Below are positions 35,371 to 47,043 of a DNA stretch of 64,000 nt, piece by piece. The notes below the pieces were generated by a model. That model ran no database searches. It was not told where the DNA came from and worked only from the letters and a program-made list of their open reading frames with translations. A program made the position numbers and the translations under genes. The DNA lies in assembly GCA_963573385.1 (NCBI GenBank), contig CAUYLG010044527.1, positions 18,112 to 82,111 of the forward strand, written 5' to 3'. Each line of letters starts with the position of its first letter. Position 1 is the stretch's first letter. The stretch comes from Cacajao melanocephalus (Eukaryota; Chordata; Mammalia; Primates; Pitheciidae).

Positions 35371-35841
35371 TAATTTTCAACCACACATGATAGAATCTTT
35401 ATTGCTCTAATACCAAGACCAAATAGATGCTGCTTAAACCATTGAAGCCTTGGTCCAATCTGCCTCCAAGTTTGAAAACTCCCTTCCATTAACATTTTGC
35501 ATAAAAATTAAACAGTATTTGTAAATTAGTCACAGAATCCTTTAAGATTAAAATACACATATATTTTTAAAGAAAACTACCTAGTGCTTGCATCCAAGTC
35601 ATTTTTGGAGAAAATAACCTTTGTTAAGAAGGGAATAAAATCCAAGTAATAAATACTAACCAATCTTTTCCAGAATCATGATGGTCAAAACTAGACTCTT
35701 CTCCTAATTTTGGTTCAAAATACCAAAATTTTTACTGCAAAAATTCTCTAACAGATTATTATAAAATCTTAACATTTGCCTAAAAGTCTTTAAGTGCTTT
35801 CACTTAACTAGGCAGTATAAACAAAAAGGAGCACAAGCTTA
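35371..35841. other. Unique sequence
   Basis: No gene or repeat recognised. Confidence 0.5.
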
Positions 35842-36138
35842 GGCCGGACACAATGGCTCACACCTGTAATCCCAGCATTTCTGGCGGTCAAGGTGGGCAA
35901 ATCACTTGAGCCCAGCAGTTTGAGACCAGTCTGGGCAATGTGGCAAAACTCCATCTCTTCAAAATACACAAAAAAATTAGCAGAGTGTGGTGGCACACAC
36001 CTGCAGTACCAGCTACTTGGGGGAATGAAGCAGGAGGATGGTTTGAGCCTTGGAAGCAGAGACCGCAGTGAGCCAAGATCATGCCACTCACTATAGCCTA
36101 GGTGAGACCAGAGCAAGACACTTTCTCAAAAAAACCTT
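35842..36138 (+). mobile_element. AluJ-like, sense
   Basis: GGCCGGACACAATGGCTCAC start, both arms diverged, end TGAGACCAGAGCAAGACACT. Confidence 0.94.
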
Positions 36139-36149
36139 TTTTTAAAGCA

Positions 36150-36340
36150 CAGGCTCAAGATCTCAACCCACCTAGGCAAGCTATTTAGCCTAATTTTGCC
36201 TCAATTGTCTCATCAGTAAAACTGGAATAATTTCACCACCCTCTGGGAACAGTCCTAGACTATCAAATGAGTTAATACCTGTATTATAATAAATCACAGG
36301 GTGATAACTGGCATAGCTAATTAAGCCTCAGTATTAGCCT
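36150..36340 (+). mobile_element. MIR, sense
   Basis: AAGCTATTTAGCCTAATTTT..CTCAATTGTCTCATCAGTAA..AAACTGGAATAATTTCACC..AAATGAGTTAATACC follow the MIR core and 3' order. Confidence 0.85.
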
Positions 36341-36519
36341 AATATAAATAAATGATACCAATAATCACCAACTATGTAGTCTTTGTATACCACAATTCTG
36401 CTCTGTAAGGTAAATGGCCTAAATTCAATGATCTAAATAAAGAGCTATCTACTAATACTATTCTATATTCCTATTATTTTACCTGAATTGCACCTACCTA
36501 GTTCAGTTTGCAAAAGAAA

Positions 36520-36635
36520 CGTTAAGTATTATACCTCTTATATAAAAAAATGTGAGGTCTAAATAAGTTAAATGACTTATCCAAAGAAACAGTAATATGA
36601 AGGCAGAGCCAAGATGAGGATCTGGTATTCTGAGA
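36520..36635 (-). mobile_element. MIR fragment, antisense
   Basis: AAGTTAAATGACTTATCCAA..GCAGAGCCAAGATGAGGATC is a degraded reverse-complement MIR. Confidence 0.65.
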
Positions 36636-36929
36636 TTCCTTAAAACTTTGTCTTCTCCAAAACTTTTAGCCCTCCACCAACTCCTTTCCTCCTAACAAAG
36701 ATACAGGTATAATGCACCCAAAAAAACTCCAATTTAATACTTTTTAAATTTCATTAAGCTATACATTTGATTTGTACACTCTTCTGTATGTTTGTTTTAT
36801 ATCATAATAGAAAGGCTAAATGGCTTATCATTAAGTGTAATCATATATGAAGTGAAGTAGTGGAAAAGTTACACCAAAAGCTAAAAGGAGACAAACTCAG
36901 CAGATTATGTTCTTTAAAATTCTGTGAGG

Positions 36930-37166
36930 GGCAAAAGTTTTTAACTGAGGTATGACATACATACAAAGAAGTGCACACTTCTAAGTCTACTACTCAATGA
37001 GTCTCATAAACAGAACACGACCATAAAATCATGACCCAGATCAAGACACAGAACATTACCAGCACGCCTACAATCTCCCTTGTCCTCACCACCAAAGATA
37101 ACCATTATTCTGATTTCTATTCCCATCTGTTAGTTTTGTCTGCTTTTTAAGCTTTACAGAAATGGA
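36930..37166. mobile_element. Old LINE-related fragment
   Basis: TTTTAACTGAGGTATGACAT, CAGAACATTACCAGCACGCC and ACCATTATTCTGATTTCTAT match a well-known old interspersed repeat in human DNA, which I think is L1M-derived. The exact family and strand are uncertain. The U6 copy begins directly at its right edge. Confidence 0.55.
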
Positions 37167-37270
37167 GTGCTCGCTTCAGCAGCAAATATACTAAAACTGG
37201 AACAACACAAGAAGATTAGCATGGTCCCTACACAAGGATGACATGCAAATCGGTGAGGCTTTCCATCTTT
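37167..37270 (+). pseudogene. U6 snRNA pseudogene
   Basis: GTGCTCGCTTCAGCAGCAAA, ATATACTAAAACTGGAACAA, AGAAGATTAGCATGGTCCCT, AAGGATGACATGCAAATCGG and the final TTCCATCTTTTTTT align along the whole of U6 (about 106 nt) with roughly a dozen changes. The 5' end and T-run are both present, but there is no TATA box about 25-30 bases upstream and no PSE-like sequence that I can see, and several conserved bases are changed. A retrotransposed copy; transcription is unlikely. Confidence 0.95.
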
Positions 37271-37503
37271 TTTTATTATTAGTCTGTATTATTTAATATC
37301 CAAAAATATGATCAATACAAAAAATGGGATGAACTAATCAATAATGTGATTGAAGACAATAGAATTATTTGCCTGGGAAACTAAAGACAAAACAACTGGA
37401 AAATTATTAAACTGTTTAAGGAGTCAATTTGATGCTTATGAAATAAACATATACTATAATTGCAATGACTTATACTATATACTATAGAATTAAAATAACA
37501 TTT

Positions 37504-37612
37504 CTGGCTAGGCACAGTGTCTCACGCCTGTAATCCCAGCACTCTGAGAGGCCAAAGTGGGGGGATCACTTGAGCTCAAGAGTTCAAGACCAGCAAGGGC
37601 AACATTGTGAAA
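37504..37612 (+). mobile_element. Alu left-arm fragment, sense
   Basis: GGCTAGGCACAGTGTCTCAC..CACTCTGAGAGGCCAAAGTG..GCAAGGGCAACATTGTGAAAC; stops within the left arm. Confidence 0.92.
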
Positions 37613-37985
37613 CTTCCAAAGAATAGGGCTAACTCCACATGTAGCATCTACATGTGGACAAGTATGAGTGTTTCCTGATTACATAACCTAAGTGTCATCT
37701 CCATGAATGTATGTATACAACTTTGTTGGACTGAAGGCTCCTCATCTCAACCCCACTGGAGATAAATGCTATAAATGTAAGTAACTCAAGAAAGTCTCAT
37801 CCAAATTAATTCACGTAAAACAAAAACAAAACAAGAAAAATTTGCCACATCAAGGAAATGTTATAAAGTGTGTAACTATTGTCTTTATAAGTGACTCACT
37901 TATAAAGTGGATCTGAACTATAAATTACTACTACTTACTTTCATTTTTTAAAAAAATGATGTGAGATATTTTTGTAAATTTTCTT
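37613..37985. other. Unique sequence
   Basis: No gene recognised. A small inverted or tandem motif (CTACATGTGGA region near 37645) is present. Confidence 0.45.
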
Positions 37986-38760
37986 TACTCAAAGGTTCAC
38001 TGCAGCCACAACAAAATCATGTCCTTCGTAGCAACATGTATGCAGCTGGAGATCAGCACCCTAAGCTAATCATTGGGTAAACAAGGACATAAACATGGGA
38101 ACAATAGATAACAGGGAACTAACAGAGGAAAGGATGGGAAGAAGTGAGGGTTCAAAACTACCTACCGGGTGCTGGGTACAGTGGCTGATGCCTATAATCC
38201 CAGCACTGTGGGAGGCCGAGGTGGATGGACTGTTTGAATCCAGGAATTTAAGACCAGCCTGGGTAACAGGGCAAAACCCAGTCTCTACAAAAAACACAAA
38301 AAAATTAGCCAGGCATGGTGGTGGGTGCTTGTAGTCTCAGCTCCTCAGGAGGGTGAGGCAAGAGAACTGCTTGAAACCGCAAGACGGAAGTTGCAGTTAG
38401 ACGAGATCACGCCACTGCACTCCAGCCTGGTGCTAGACTGAGACTCTGTCTCAAAAAAAAAAAAAAAAAATTAGCAGGGCATGGTGGCCCACCACTGTAG
38501 TCCCAGCTACCCAGGAGATTGAGCTGGGAGGATCAACTAAGCCCAAGAGATCAAAACTGCAGTGACCAGTGAGCGTTAACACTGCACTCCAGCCTGGGGG
38601 ACAGAGACCTACCCTGTCTCAAAAAAATTAAACAAAACTACCTACTGGGTGCTATACTTACTACCTGGGTGGTGGGATCAATTGTACCCTACACCTCATG
38701 CAATATACCATGTAACAAACCTGTGCACTATTATTACTGGGAGAAAAAGAAAATATATTG
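37986..38760 (+). mobile_element. L1P 3' end, sense, split by a trimeric Alu
   Basis: AAATCATGTCCTTCGTAGCA..GTATGCAGCTGGAGATCAGC is the end of ORF2. Then come the 3' UTR words AACTACCTAC..GGGTGCTA, TACTACCTGGGTGGTGGGAT and CCATGTAACAAACCTGTGCA. The Alu block at 38171-38632 interrupts the 3' UTR. Confidence 0.92.
38171..38632 (+). mobile_element. Three-armed (trimeric) Alu, single insertion
   Basis: Order: left arm (GCTGGGTACAGTGGCTGATG), right arm (TTAGCCAGGCATGGTGGTGG to GACTCTGTCTC), A-run, then a second right arm (TTAGCAGGGCATGGTGGCCC to CCCTGTCTCAAAAAAA). A 21-base target-site duplication (38153-38173 and 38633-38653, one mismatch) brackets the entire block, so all three arms arrived together or the extra arm arose after insertion without disturbing the flanks. 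The target is an L1P 3' UTR. Confidence 0.93.
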
Positions 38761-38889
38761 TGCTAATTTAGAACAATATATATAGTTTGACCCAATTTGA
38801 GGAAAGATTTTGCATTTGTGTATTTGTTGAAAACAACTATCAATAAAGGACTATAATTGTGTCCTATTCATTTATATGACTGAATACTA

Positions 38890-39120
<231 letters not shown>

Positions 39121-39302
39121 TCAAATTATAGAATGTATATCATACACATTCTAAAATATATATATTTGAAACACAATACTACACGTTAAATATATATAGA
39201 TATTTGTAGGAAGAATACAAGTGCACGGGCTAAAAAGATAACTTCTGCATAATAGGATCTAAGAGGATGACAAAAGGGACTCCAACTGTATACATATTTC
39301 AA

Positions 39303-39598
39303 TTTTTTTTTTTTTAGACAGAATTTCACTCTTGTTGCCCAGGCTGGAGTAAAATGGCATGATTTTGGCTCACCACAACCTCTGCCTCCTGGGTTCAAGT
39401 GATTCTGCTGCCTCAGCCTCCCAAATAGCTGGGATCATAGGCATGCACCACCAGGCTGGGCTAATTTTGTATTTTTAGTAAAGATGGGGTTTCTCTATGT
39501 TGGTCGGACTGGTCTCGAACTCCCAACCTCAGGTGATCTGCCCGCCTCGGTCTCGCAAAGTACTGGGTTTACAGGCGTAAGCCACCACGCCTGGTCAC
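39303..39598 (-). mobile_element. AluS-like, antisense, with TSD
   Basis: T12-AGACAGAATTTCACTC start, end AAGCCACCACGCCTGGTC. ACATATTTCAATTT on the left and ACATATTTTAATTT on the right form a 14-base duplication with one mismatch. Confidence 0.96.
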
Positions 39599-39625
39599 AT
39601 ATTTTAATTTTTAAAAACAAATATA

Positions 39626-39928
39626 GGCCAAGTGCAGTGGCTCACCCCTGTAATCCCAGCACTTTGTGGGGCCAAGATGGGCAGATCACTTGAGGTCAGT
39701 TCAAGACCAGCCTGGCCAACATGGTGAAACCCCATCTCTACTAAAAATACAAAACTTACCCAGGCATGGTGATAAACACCTGTAATCCCAGCTACTCAAA
39801 AGGCTGAGGCATGAGACTCATTTGAACCTAGGAGGCAGAGGTTGTAGTGAGCAGAGATCGCACCACTGCATACCAGCCTAGACGACAGAGTGAAACCCCA
39901 TCTCAAAAATAAACAAATAAATAAAAAC
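39626..39928 (+). mobile_element. AluS-like, sense
   Basis: GGCCAAGTGCAGTGGCTCAC start, both arms, tail (AAAT)n. Confidence 0.95.
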
Positions 39929-39992
39929 ATATATAAATACACCTTTGAAGCAAATCTGAAAAGATGTCAGCATCTATTAAATCTACTAAACG

Positions 39993-40298
<306 letters not shown>

Positions 40299-40434
40299 TT
40301 AGTACATGGTGTTTGTTAAATTATTCTCCATATTTTTCTAAATTTTTTAAATATTTAAATTTTACTTAAAAAAAAATAAGCCAAGGTTGTAGAATTCAGA
40401 GACAGACAGGCTTTGTAGATTCTATACGGGATTT

Positions 40435-40435
<1 letters not shown>

Positions 40436-40476
<41 letters not shown>

Positions 40477-40488
40477 TGCGCACACGCA
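40436..40488. repeat. (TG)n tract with palindromic GTGTGCGCACAC end
   Basis: Alternating purine-pyrimidine over about fifty bases with one break (GG at 40469-40470). It ends in the self-complementary GTGTGCGCACAC, then GCATGC. The composition favours Z-DNA or cruciform structure. Confidence 0.95.
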
Positions 40489-40731
40489 TGCAACAAGCCT
40501 GTTATTCTGGTCTACAAAATTTCCAACTAAAAAAAAAAAAAATTACATTATTAGGTTGGTGCAAATGTAACTGAAGCTTTTATATTGTTAAAATTTGCCA
40601 TTTGATACTGGAATACATTCTTAAATAAATGTGGTTATGTTATAAATCATTTAATGCACATATCTCACCTTTTTTTGCTAATAATGTATTATTTGCTGTT
40701 TATTTTATATTTATTTTAAACTATAGAAATT

Positions 40732-42065
40732 ATGTTAGACAAAAAGCAAATTTGAGCGATTTTCTTGAGTTCAAAATGGGTCATAAAACAGTGCAGACAA
40801 CTCACAACATCAACTACACATCTGGCCCAGGAACTGCTAACAAACGTACAGTGCAGTGGTGGCTTAAGAAGTGTTACAAAGGAGACAAGAGCCTTGAAGA
40901 TGAGGAGTGTAGTGGCTGGCTGGAAGTTGTTGACAATGACCAACTGAGAGCAATCATCGAAGCTGATCTTCTTACAACTACACAAGAAATTGCTGAAGAA
41001 CTCAATATTGACCATTCTACGCTTGTACGGCAATTGAAGCAAATCAGAAAGGTAAAAAAGCTTTTTTTTTTTTCTTTTTTGAGATGGGAGTGTCACTCTA
41101 TCGCCTAGGCTGGAGTGCAGTGGCACAATCTGGGCTCACTGCAACCTCCACTTCCTGAGTTCAAGAGATTCTCGTGCCTCAGCCTCCCTAGTTGCTGGGA
41201 TTACAGGCGCCCGCCACTATGCCCAGCTAGTTTTTGTATTTTTAGTAGAGATGGAGTTTCACCATGTTGGCCCAGCTGGTCTTGAACTCCTGGCCTCAAG
41301 TGATCTACCGGCCTCAGCCTCCCCAAAGTGCTGGGATTACAGGCGTAAGCCAACACACCTGGCCAAAAGGTGAAAAACCTTGATAAGTGGGTGCCTCACA
41401 AGCTGACAGAAAATTGAAACAATTGTTGTTCTGAAGTGTTGTCTTCTCATTCTTTGTAACGACAAACCATTTCTTGATCGGATTGTGATGTGAGACAAAA
41501 AGTGGATTTTATATGACAACAGTGAAGATCAGCTCAGTGGTTGGACTGCGAAGACGCTCCAAAGCACTTCTCAAAGCCAAACTTGCAACAAAATGAGGTC
41601 ATGGTCACTGTTTGGTGGTCTGCTGCCGGTCTGATCCACTACAGCTTTCTGAATCCTGGCAAAACCAATACATCTGAGAAGGATGCTCAGCAAATCGATG
41701 AGATGCACTGAAAACTGCAACACCTGCAGCCGGCATTGGTCCACAGAAAGGGCCCAATTCTTCTCCACAACAACACCTGACCCCACACTGCACAACCAAC
41801 ACTTCAAAAGTTGAATGAACTGGGCTACAAAGTTTTGCCTCATCCACCATATTCAACGGATCTCTCGCCAACTGACTACCACTTTTCCAAGCATCTAGAA
41901 AAATTTTTGTAGGGAAAATGCTTCCACAACCAGCAGTATGCGTAAAATGCTTTCCAAGAGTTCGTCGAATTCCAATGCACAGATTTTTACACTACAGGAA
42001 TAAACAAAGTTATTTCTCGTTGGCAAAAATGTGTTGATTGTAATGGTTTCTATTTTGATCAATAA
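40732..42065 (+). pseudogene. Hsmar1 transposase pseudogene
   Basis: Family role: DD34D cut-and-paste transposase with two N-terminal helix-turn-helix domains for binding the inverted repeats, then a catalytic domain. The ATG at 40732 is followed by a stop at 40753. A frame change then leaves the paired-like N-terminal region readable (about 40756-41060; Gly-Pro-Gly-Thr-Ala-Asn, Ser-Leu-Glu-Asp-Glu-Glu, Asp-Asn-Asp-Gln-Leu are visible). The Alu breaks the frame at 41062. In the catalytic half the first Asp region (near 41480) is frameshifted, the second Asp is Asn (41769-41771) with a stop two codons on (41778), and the third Asp survives (41874-41876). The original stop is at 42063. Inactive. 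Confidence 0.94.
41062..41365 (-). mobile_element. AluS-like, antisense, inside Hsmar1
   Basis: Long T-tract, GAGATGGGAGTGTCACTCTA, both arms, end AGCCAACACACCTGGCC. AAAGGTAAAAAAGC (41048-41061) and AAAGGTGAAAAACC (41366-41379) form the target-site duplication with two or so later changes. Confidence 0.95.
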
Positions 42066-42176
42066 AGATGTGTTTGGGCCTAGCTGAAATAATTTAAAAT
42101 TTGCAATCCAAATCCACGATTAATTTTGCACCAACCTAACAGTACCTACATTTATTACCTCAACTGCTCCTCAACT

Positions 42177-42470
42177 TTTTTTTTTTTTTTTGAGATGGAG
42201 TCTCCCTCTGTCGCCCAGGCTGGAGTGCAGTGGCACACAATCTTGGCTCACTGCAACCTCCGCCTCCTGGGTTCAAGCAATTCTCCTGCCTCAGCCTCTC
42301 GAGTAGCTGCGACTACAGATGCTCTCTACCATGCCCAGCTAATTTTTGTATTTTTAGTACAGACAGGGTTTCACTATGTTGCCAAGCTGGTCTCAAACCC
42401 CTGACCTCATCTGCCCACCTTGGTCTCCCAAAGTGCTGAGATTATAGGCGTGAGCTACCACGTCCAGCCT
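42177..42470 (-). mobile_element. AluS-like, antisense
   Basis: T14, GAGATGGAGTCTCCCTCTGT, both arms, end GAGCTACCACGTCCAGCC. Confidence 0.95.
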
Positions 42471-42474
42471 AATC

Positions 42475-42607
42475 TTTTTTTTTTTATTTTAAGAGATGGG
42501 GTTTCACCATGTTGGCCAGGCTGGTCTAGAAACTCCTGACCTTGAGATCTGCCCACCTCAGCCTCCCAAAGTGCTGGGATTACAGGCGTGAGCCACCACG
42601 TTCAGCT
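42475..42607 (-). mobile_element. Extra Alu arm, antisense, adjoining
   Basis: T10-ATTTTAAGAGATGGGGTTTC followed by a complete left-arm half (GGCCAGGCTGGTCTAGAAAC to GAGCCACCACGTTCAGC). It abuts the preceding Alu in the same orientation, giving a three-armed array. No clear shared target duplication was found. Confidence 0.9.
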
Positions 42608-43352
42608 ATTCTTACTCTTTAAAAGAATAAAGTCAAGTCAGATAATAAAAAATGTCTTAACTCAGAAATCTAACCTTTTTGAATGATGTTCTCCATTCAC
42701 AGAAGCATTTAATGCATTATAAGTGTGCAGTAAACTAACAGCAAAAGCCAACAGGCTCTAATCACTTAAACTCTAGAGGATATATGACATAGCTCTTCCT
42801 AAAATATCACCAGACGGGTATACGAATTTAGACTGGCTCAACTCCCAGCTGTATATTAACACCAAAACTCCAATGAGTCTATACTGTCATAATAAAAATC
42901 ATTTGCCTAAATATCTTCCAATCCATAATAGATGTATTAATATAAACCATATCCCATCTGAGTTGCTACAATTCCACTTGATAGTTAAAACACACCACAA
43001 CACACACACACAGATACAGAACTTGGGAGTTCGAGCTGAGCTCTGTGTTTACACAGTCCATACAAACTGATTTTTCTTAAGGTGTCTTTTATCATTCTCA
43101 ATCAGCTTATAAACAGAAAAACTGGATGGCTAAGTCCTCTTGTGTTTAATTGTGATCAAATCCCAGAATGTCTTTAGTCATAGTGGAGTTCACAATGATA
43201 AAGTTCAAATCGGCTTACCTGCCCCATTCCTCCCATACTACTTCCTACAGCTGCCACTCCTCCTGAGAACTGGAGCCAGTTAACCAACCACTTTCTCAAT
43301 GGTGACTGTGACTTAAACCTTCTCAAGACATCCAATGAAATATAAAGACTTT
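42608..43352. other. Unique sequence
   Basis: Contains a short (AC) run near 42998-43011; no gene recognised. Confidence 0.5.
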
Positions 43353-43367
43353 AAAATATCAGTTTTC

Positions 43368-43660
43368 GGCTGAGCATGGTGGCTCACACCTGTAATCCCA
43401 GCACTCTGGGAGGTCAAGTGATCACCTGAGGTGAGGAGTTCAAGACCAGCCTGAACAACACGGCAAAACCCCAACTCTACTAAAAAAAAAACACACAAAA
43501 AATTAGCCAGCTGTGGTAGCTTGTGCCTGCAATCCCAGCTACTTGGAAGGCTGAACACGAAAATCACTTGAACCTGGGAGGCAGAGGCTGCAATGAGCTG
43601 AGATCACACGACTGCACTCCGGCCTGGGTCACAGAGTGAGACTCCATCTTAAACAATAAA
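43368..43660 (+). mobile_element. AluS-like, sense, with TSD
   Basis: GGCTGAGCATGGTGGCTCAC start, small deletion after GGGAGGTCAAG, tail AATAAAAAATAAAATA. AAAATATCAGTTTT occurs on both sides (43353-43366 and about 43670-43683). Confidence 0.96.
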
Positions 43661-43683
43661 AAATAAAATAAAATATCAGTTTT

Positions 43684-44399
43684 TCCTACTTATAAAAGTA
43701 ATACATACTCATTTTAGAAAACTGAGAAACTATAAAAGAATAAGAAGCAAAAATGCCACATTATCCCACCAAGAGAGAAATTAATCACTACTACTATTTC
43801 CATTCCTGGCCATCCAGGGTCTCCTCTATATATAAAAGTGTATTCGTTCATTTACCAAATAGGATTTTAAGTACTGTAGAACAAGGGGGAAGTAGCCTAC
43901 TAGTTTTTTGGAAGACTAATTTTCTTCAGTGTAAAGAAGTTACACTTACTGCTGAGTAAGTCAACCATATGTACAGGAAACTGAAGACAATGACAAAGAT
44001 GAGGGGAATCATACCTGCTCTTTTTCATTCACTCACAGCAAACCATGGAGTCCATGTTTTGAGAACCACTATGTATGCAAAGACCAACTAATGAGTACAT
44101 TTTCTTTATAAATGGCAGCCCACTAAATAAATACATATATACATTAAAATATATATACAATACACAGTCTTGCCACAGGAGTTACACAAACAGTAAAAGG
44201 AACGACATTAAGAGTATTTTTTGTCACCATTAAAGTATCTTAAGAGAAAGTAAAGGGATATGTGAAAGGTTGATCTAAAATTCATGACTTCTTCCACCAA
44301 AATATTTTCTGTGCACATCAGCTGAAGGAACAATCTAACTATGGAAAAAGTAAATGTTGGTTTTATAATGCTATAACTTATTTACACGTGTAAATAAAT
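43684..44399. other. Unique or ancient-repeat sequence
   Basis: 43690-43800 (AAAAGTAATACATACTCATT, TTATCCCACCAAGAGAGAAA) resembles an old LINE-derived repeat I cannot name. The remainder is featureless. Confidence 0.4.
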
Positions 44400-44530
44400 A
44401 TGCAGGAGTTTAAACAGTTAGTCTATAAATATTGATAGCTTACTCTGTACCAGGCACTGTATAAAGTGCTAGGGAGTAAGGGAGAGAACAGCCACCAGTC
44501 CCTACTTTTGCAGAACCTTCAGTCTACCTC
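44400..44530 (+). mobile_element. L2 fragment, sense
   Basis: TTACTCTGTACCAGGCACTG..TAAAGTGCTAGGGAGTAAGG..CAGTCCCTACTTTTGCAGAA is the common L2 3' motif (tactgtgtgccaggcactg). Confidence 0.78.
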
Positions 44531-45794
<1,264 letters not shown>

Positions 45795-45951
45795 AGCATA
45801 GGACAGTTTATAGGCATTCATAATCCAACTAAACTGGGCCATCTGCAAAACTAGTGAAATGCCCAAAAACAAGCATCTATAAATGCCTAATATTAAACCT
45901 TAAGAGTCTAAAGCAGTAGCATCCAAAGCAAGTATAACATACCTCCAGGAG

Positions 45952-46312
45952 ACCGGGCATGGCGGCTTACAACTGTAATTCCAGCACTTTGGGAGGCCGA
46001 TGCAGGCAGATCACTTGAGGCCAGGAGTTCCAGACCAGCCTGGCCAACGTGGCAAAATCCCGTATCTACTTAAAAAATACAAAAATTAGCCAGGTATGGT
46101 GGCACACACCCGCAATCCTAACTACTTGAGTGGCTGAGGCGCAAGAATCACATGAACCCAGGAGACAGAGGTTGCAGTGAGCCAAGACTGCACCACTGCA
46201 CTTCAGCCCGGGCAACAGAGCAAGACTCTTGTCTCAAAAATATATATATGTTTTATATATATATATATACACACTCACACACTCACACACACACACACAC
46301 ACATGCACACAC
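45952..46312 (+). mobile_element. AluS-like, sense, with microsatellite tail and TSD
   Basis: ACCGGGCATGGCGGCTTACA start, both arms, then a tail that is a compound microsatellite. ACCTCCAGGAG at 45941-45951 and 46313-46323 is the perfect target-site duplication, placing the microsatellite inside the insertion. Confidence 0.97.
46238..46312. repeat. Compound (AT)n/(AC)n microsatellite
   Basis: AAAAATATATATATG, TTTTATATATATATATATAC, then CACTCACACACTCACACACA-type repeats. It occupies the position of an Alu A-tail. Confidence 0.96.
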
Positions 46313-46483
46313 ACCTCCAGGAGTACCCAAGATGCCCCAGGGTAAAAAAGGAAAATAGCTGAACTTCATTTTTAATTATCATCCTTGTTAACTTTGTTTG
46401 CATTTTATAAAGTCCACAATAATCAGTTACTATGCTTATTATTTGCAAATTAAATACCTAAGGATTAAGAATTAATGCTCAAA

Positions 46484-46784
46484 AGGCCAGGTGCAGTGGC
46501 TCATGCCTGTAATCCCAGAACTTTGGAAGGCCAAGGCGGGCAGATCACAAGGTCAGGAGTCCGACACCAGCCTGGAGATAGTAAAACCCCGTCTCTACTA
46601 AAAATACAAAAAAATTAGCTGGGCATGGTGGCACGCACCTGTAGTCCCAGCTACTCAGGAGGCTGAAGCAGAAGAATCACCTGAACCCAAGAGGCGGAGG
46701 TTGCAGTGAGCCAAGATCGAACCACTGCACTCCAGCCTGGACAACAAAGAGACTCCGTCTCAAAAAAAAAAAAAAAAAAAAAAA
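46484..46784 (+). mobile_element. AluY/S-like, sense
   Basis: GGCCAGGTGCAGTGGCTCAT start, ATCACAAGGTCAGGAGTCCG, small deletion at CCTGGAGATAG, A-tail of about 24. TTAATGCTCAA / TTGATGCTCAA flank it. Confidence 0.95.
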
Positions 46785-46878
46785 TTGATGCTCAATTTTT
46801 TTCTTTTTCTCTTTTTTCAAAGCAATAACATGAAGTGGTATCAATTTTTTTCCTAACTTCATTCTTCCTATCCCATCA

Positions 46879-47043
46879 GTTTTGTTTTGTTTTGTTTTTA
46901 AAGAAATAGTGTCTCACTATGTTGCCCAGGCTGGAGTACAGTGGCTATATTCATAAGCACAATCACAGTGAACCATAGCCTTGAATTCCTAGCCTCAAAA
47001 ATCCTCCTGCCTCAGCCAACCAAGTAGCTGGGACCATAGGACC
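46879..47043 (-). mobile_element. 7SL-derived monomer (FLAM_A-like), antisense
   Basis: After GTTTT repeats, AGTGTCTCACTATGTTGCCC..AGTACAGTGGCTATATTCAT..GCACAATCACAGTGAACC keeps the GTGGCTATTCACAG-type segment found in 7SL RNA and early free left monomers but absent from Alu dimers. Ends near TAGCTGGGACCATAGG. Confidence 0.7.

Larger units (their letters stand above)
40551..42139 (+). mobile_element. Hsmar1 mariner, near full length, split by Alu
   Basis: Left end TTAGGTTGGTGCAAATGTAA and right end TTTTGCACCAACCTAA are the Hsmar1 terminal inverted repeats; TA precedes the left end. Removing the Alu (41062-41365) and one copy of its target duplication leaves about 1.27 kb, close to the known full length of about 1.29 kb. 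The transposase frame between them is decayed. Hsmar1 gave rise to the transposase part of SETMAR; this is an ordinary genomic copy. Confidence 0.96.

Noticed and set aside
37167..37270. Functional U6 snRNA gene
   Set aside because: About a dozen changes from U6 and no TATA or PSE element upstream.
40629..41108. An expressed HTH protein from the open frame over Hsmar1
   Set aside because: The frame starts in AT-rich mariner 5' sequence, runs into Alu sequence at its end and the original start is followed by a stop; no promoter is seen.
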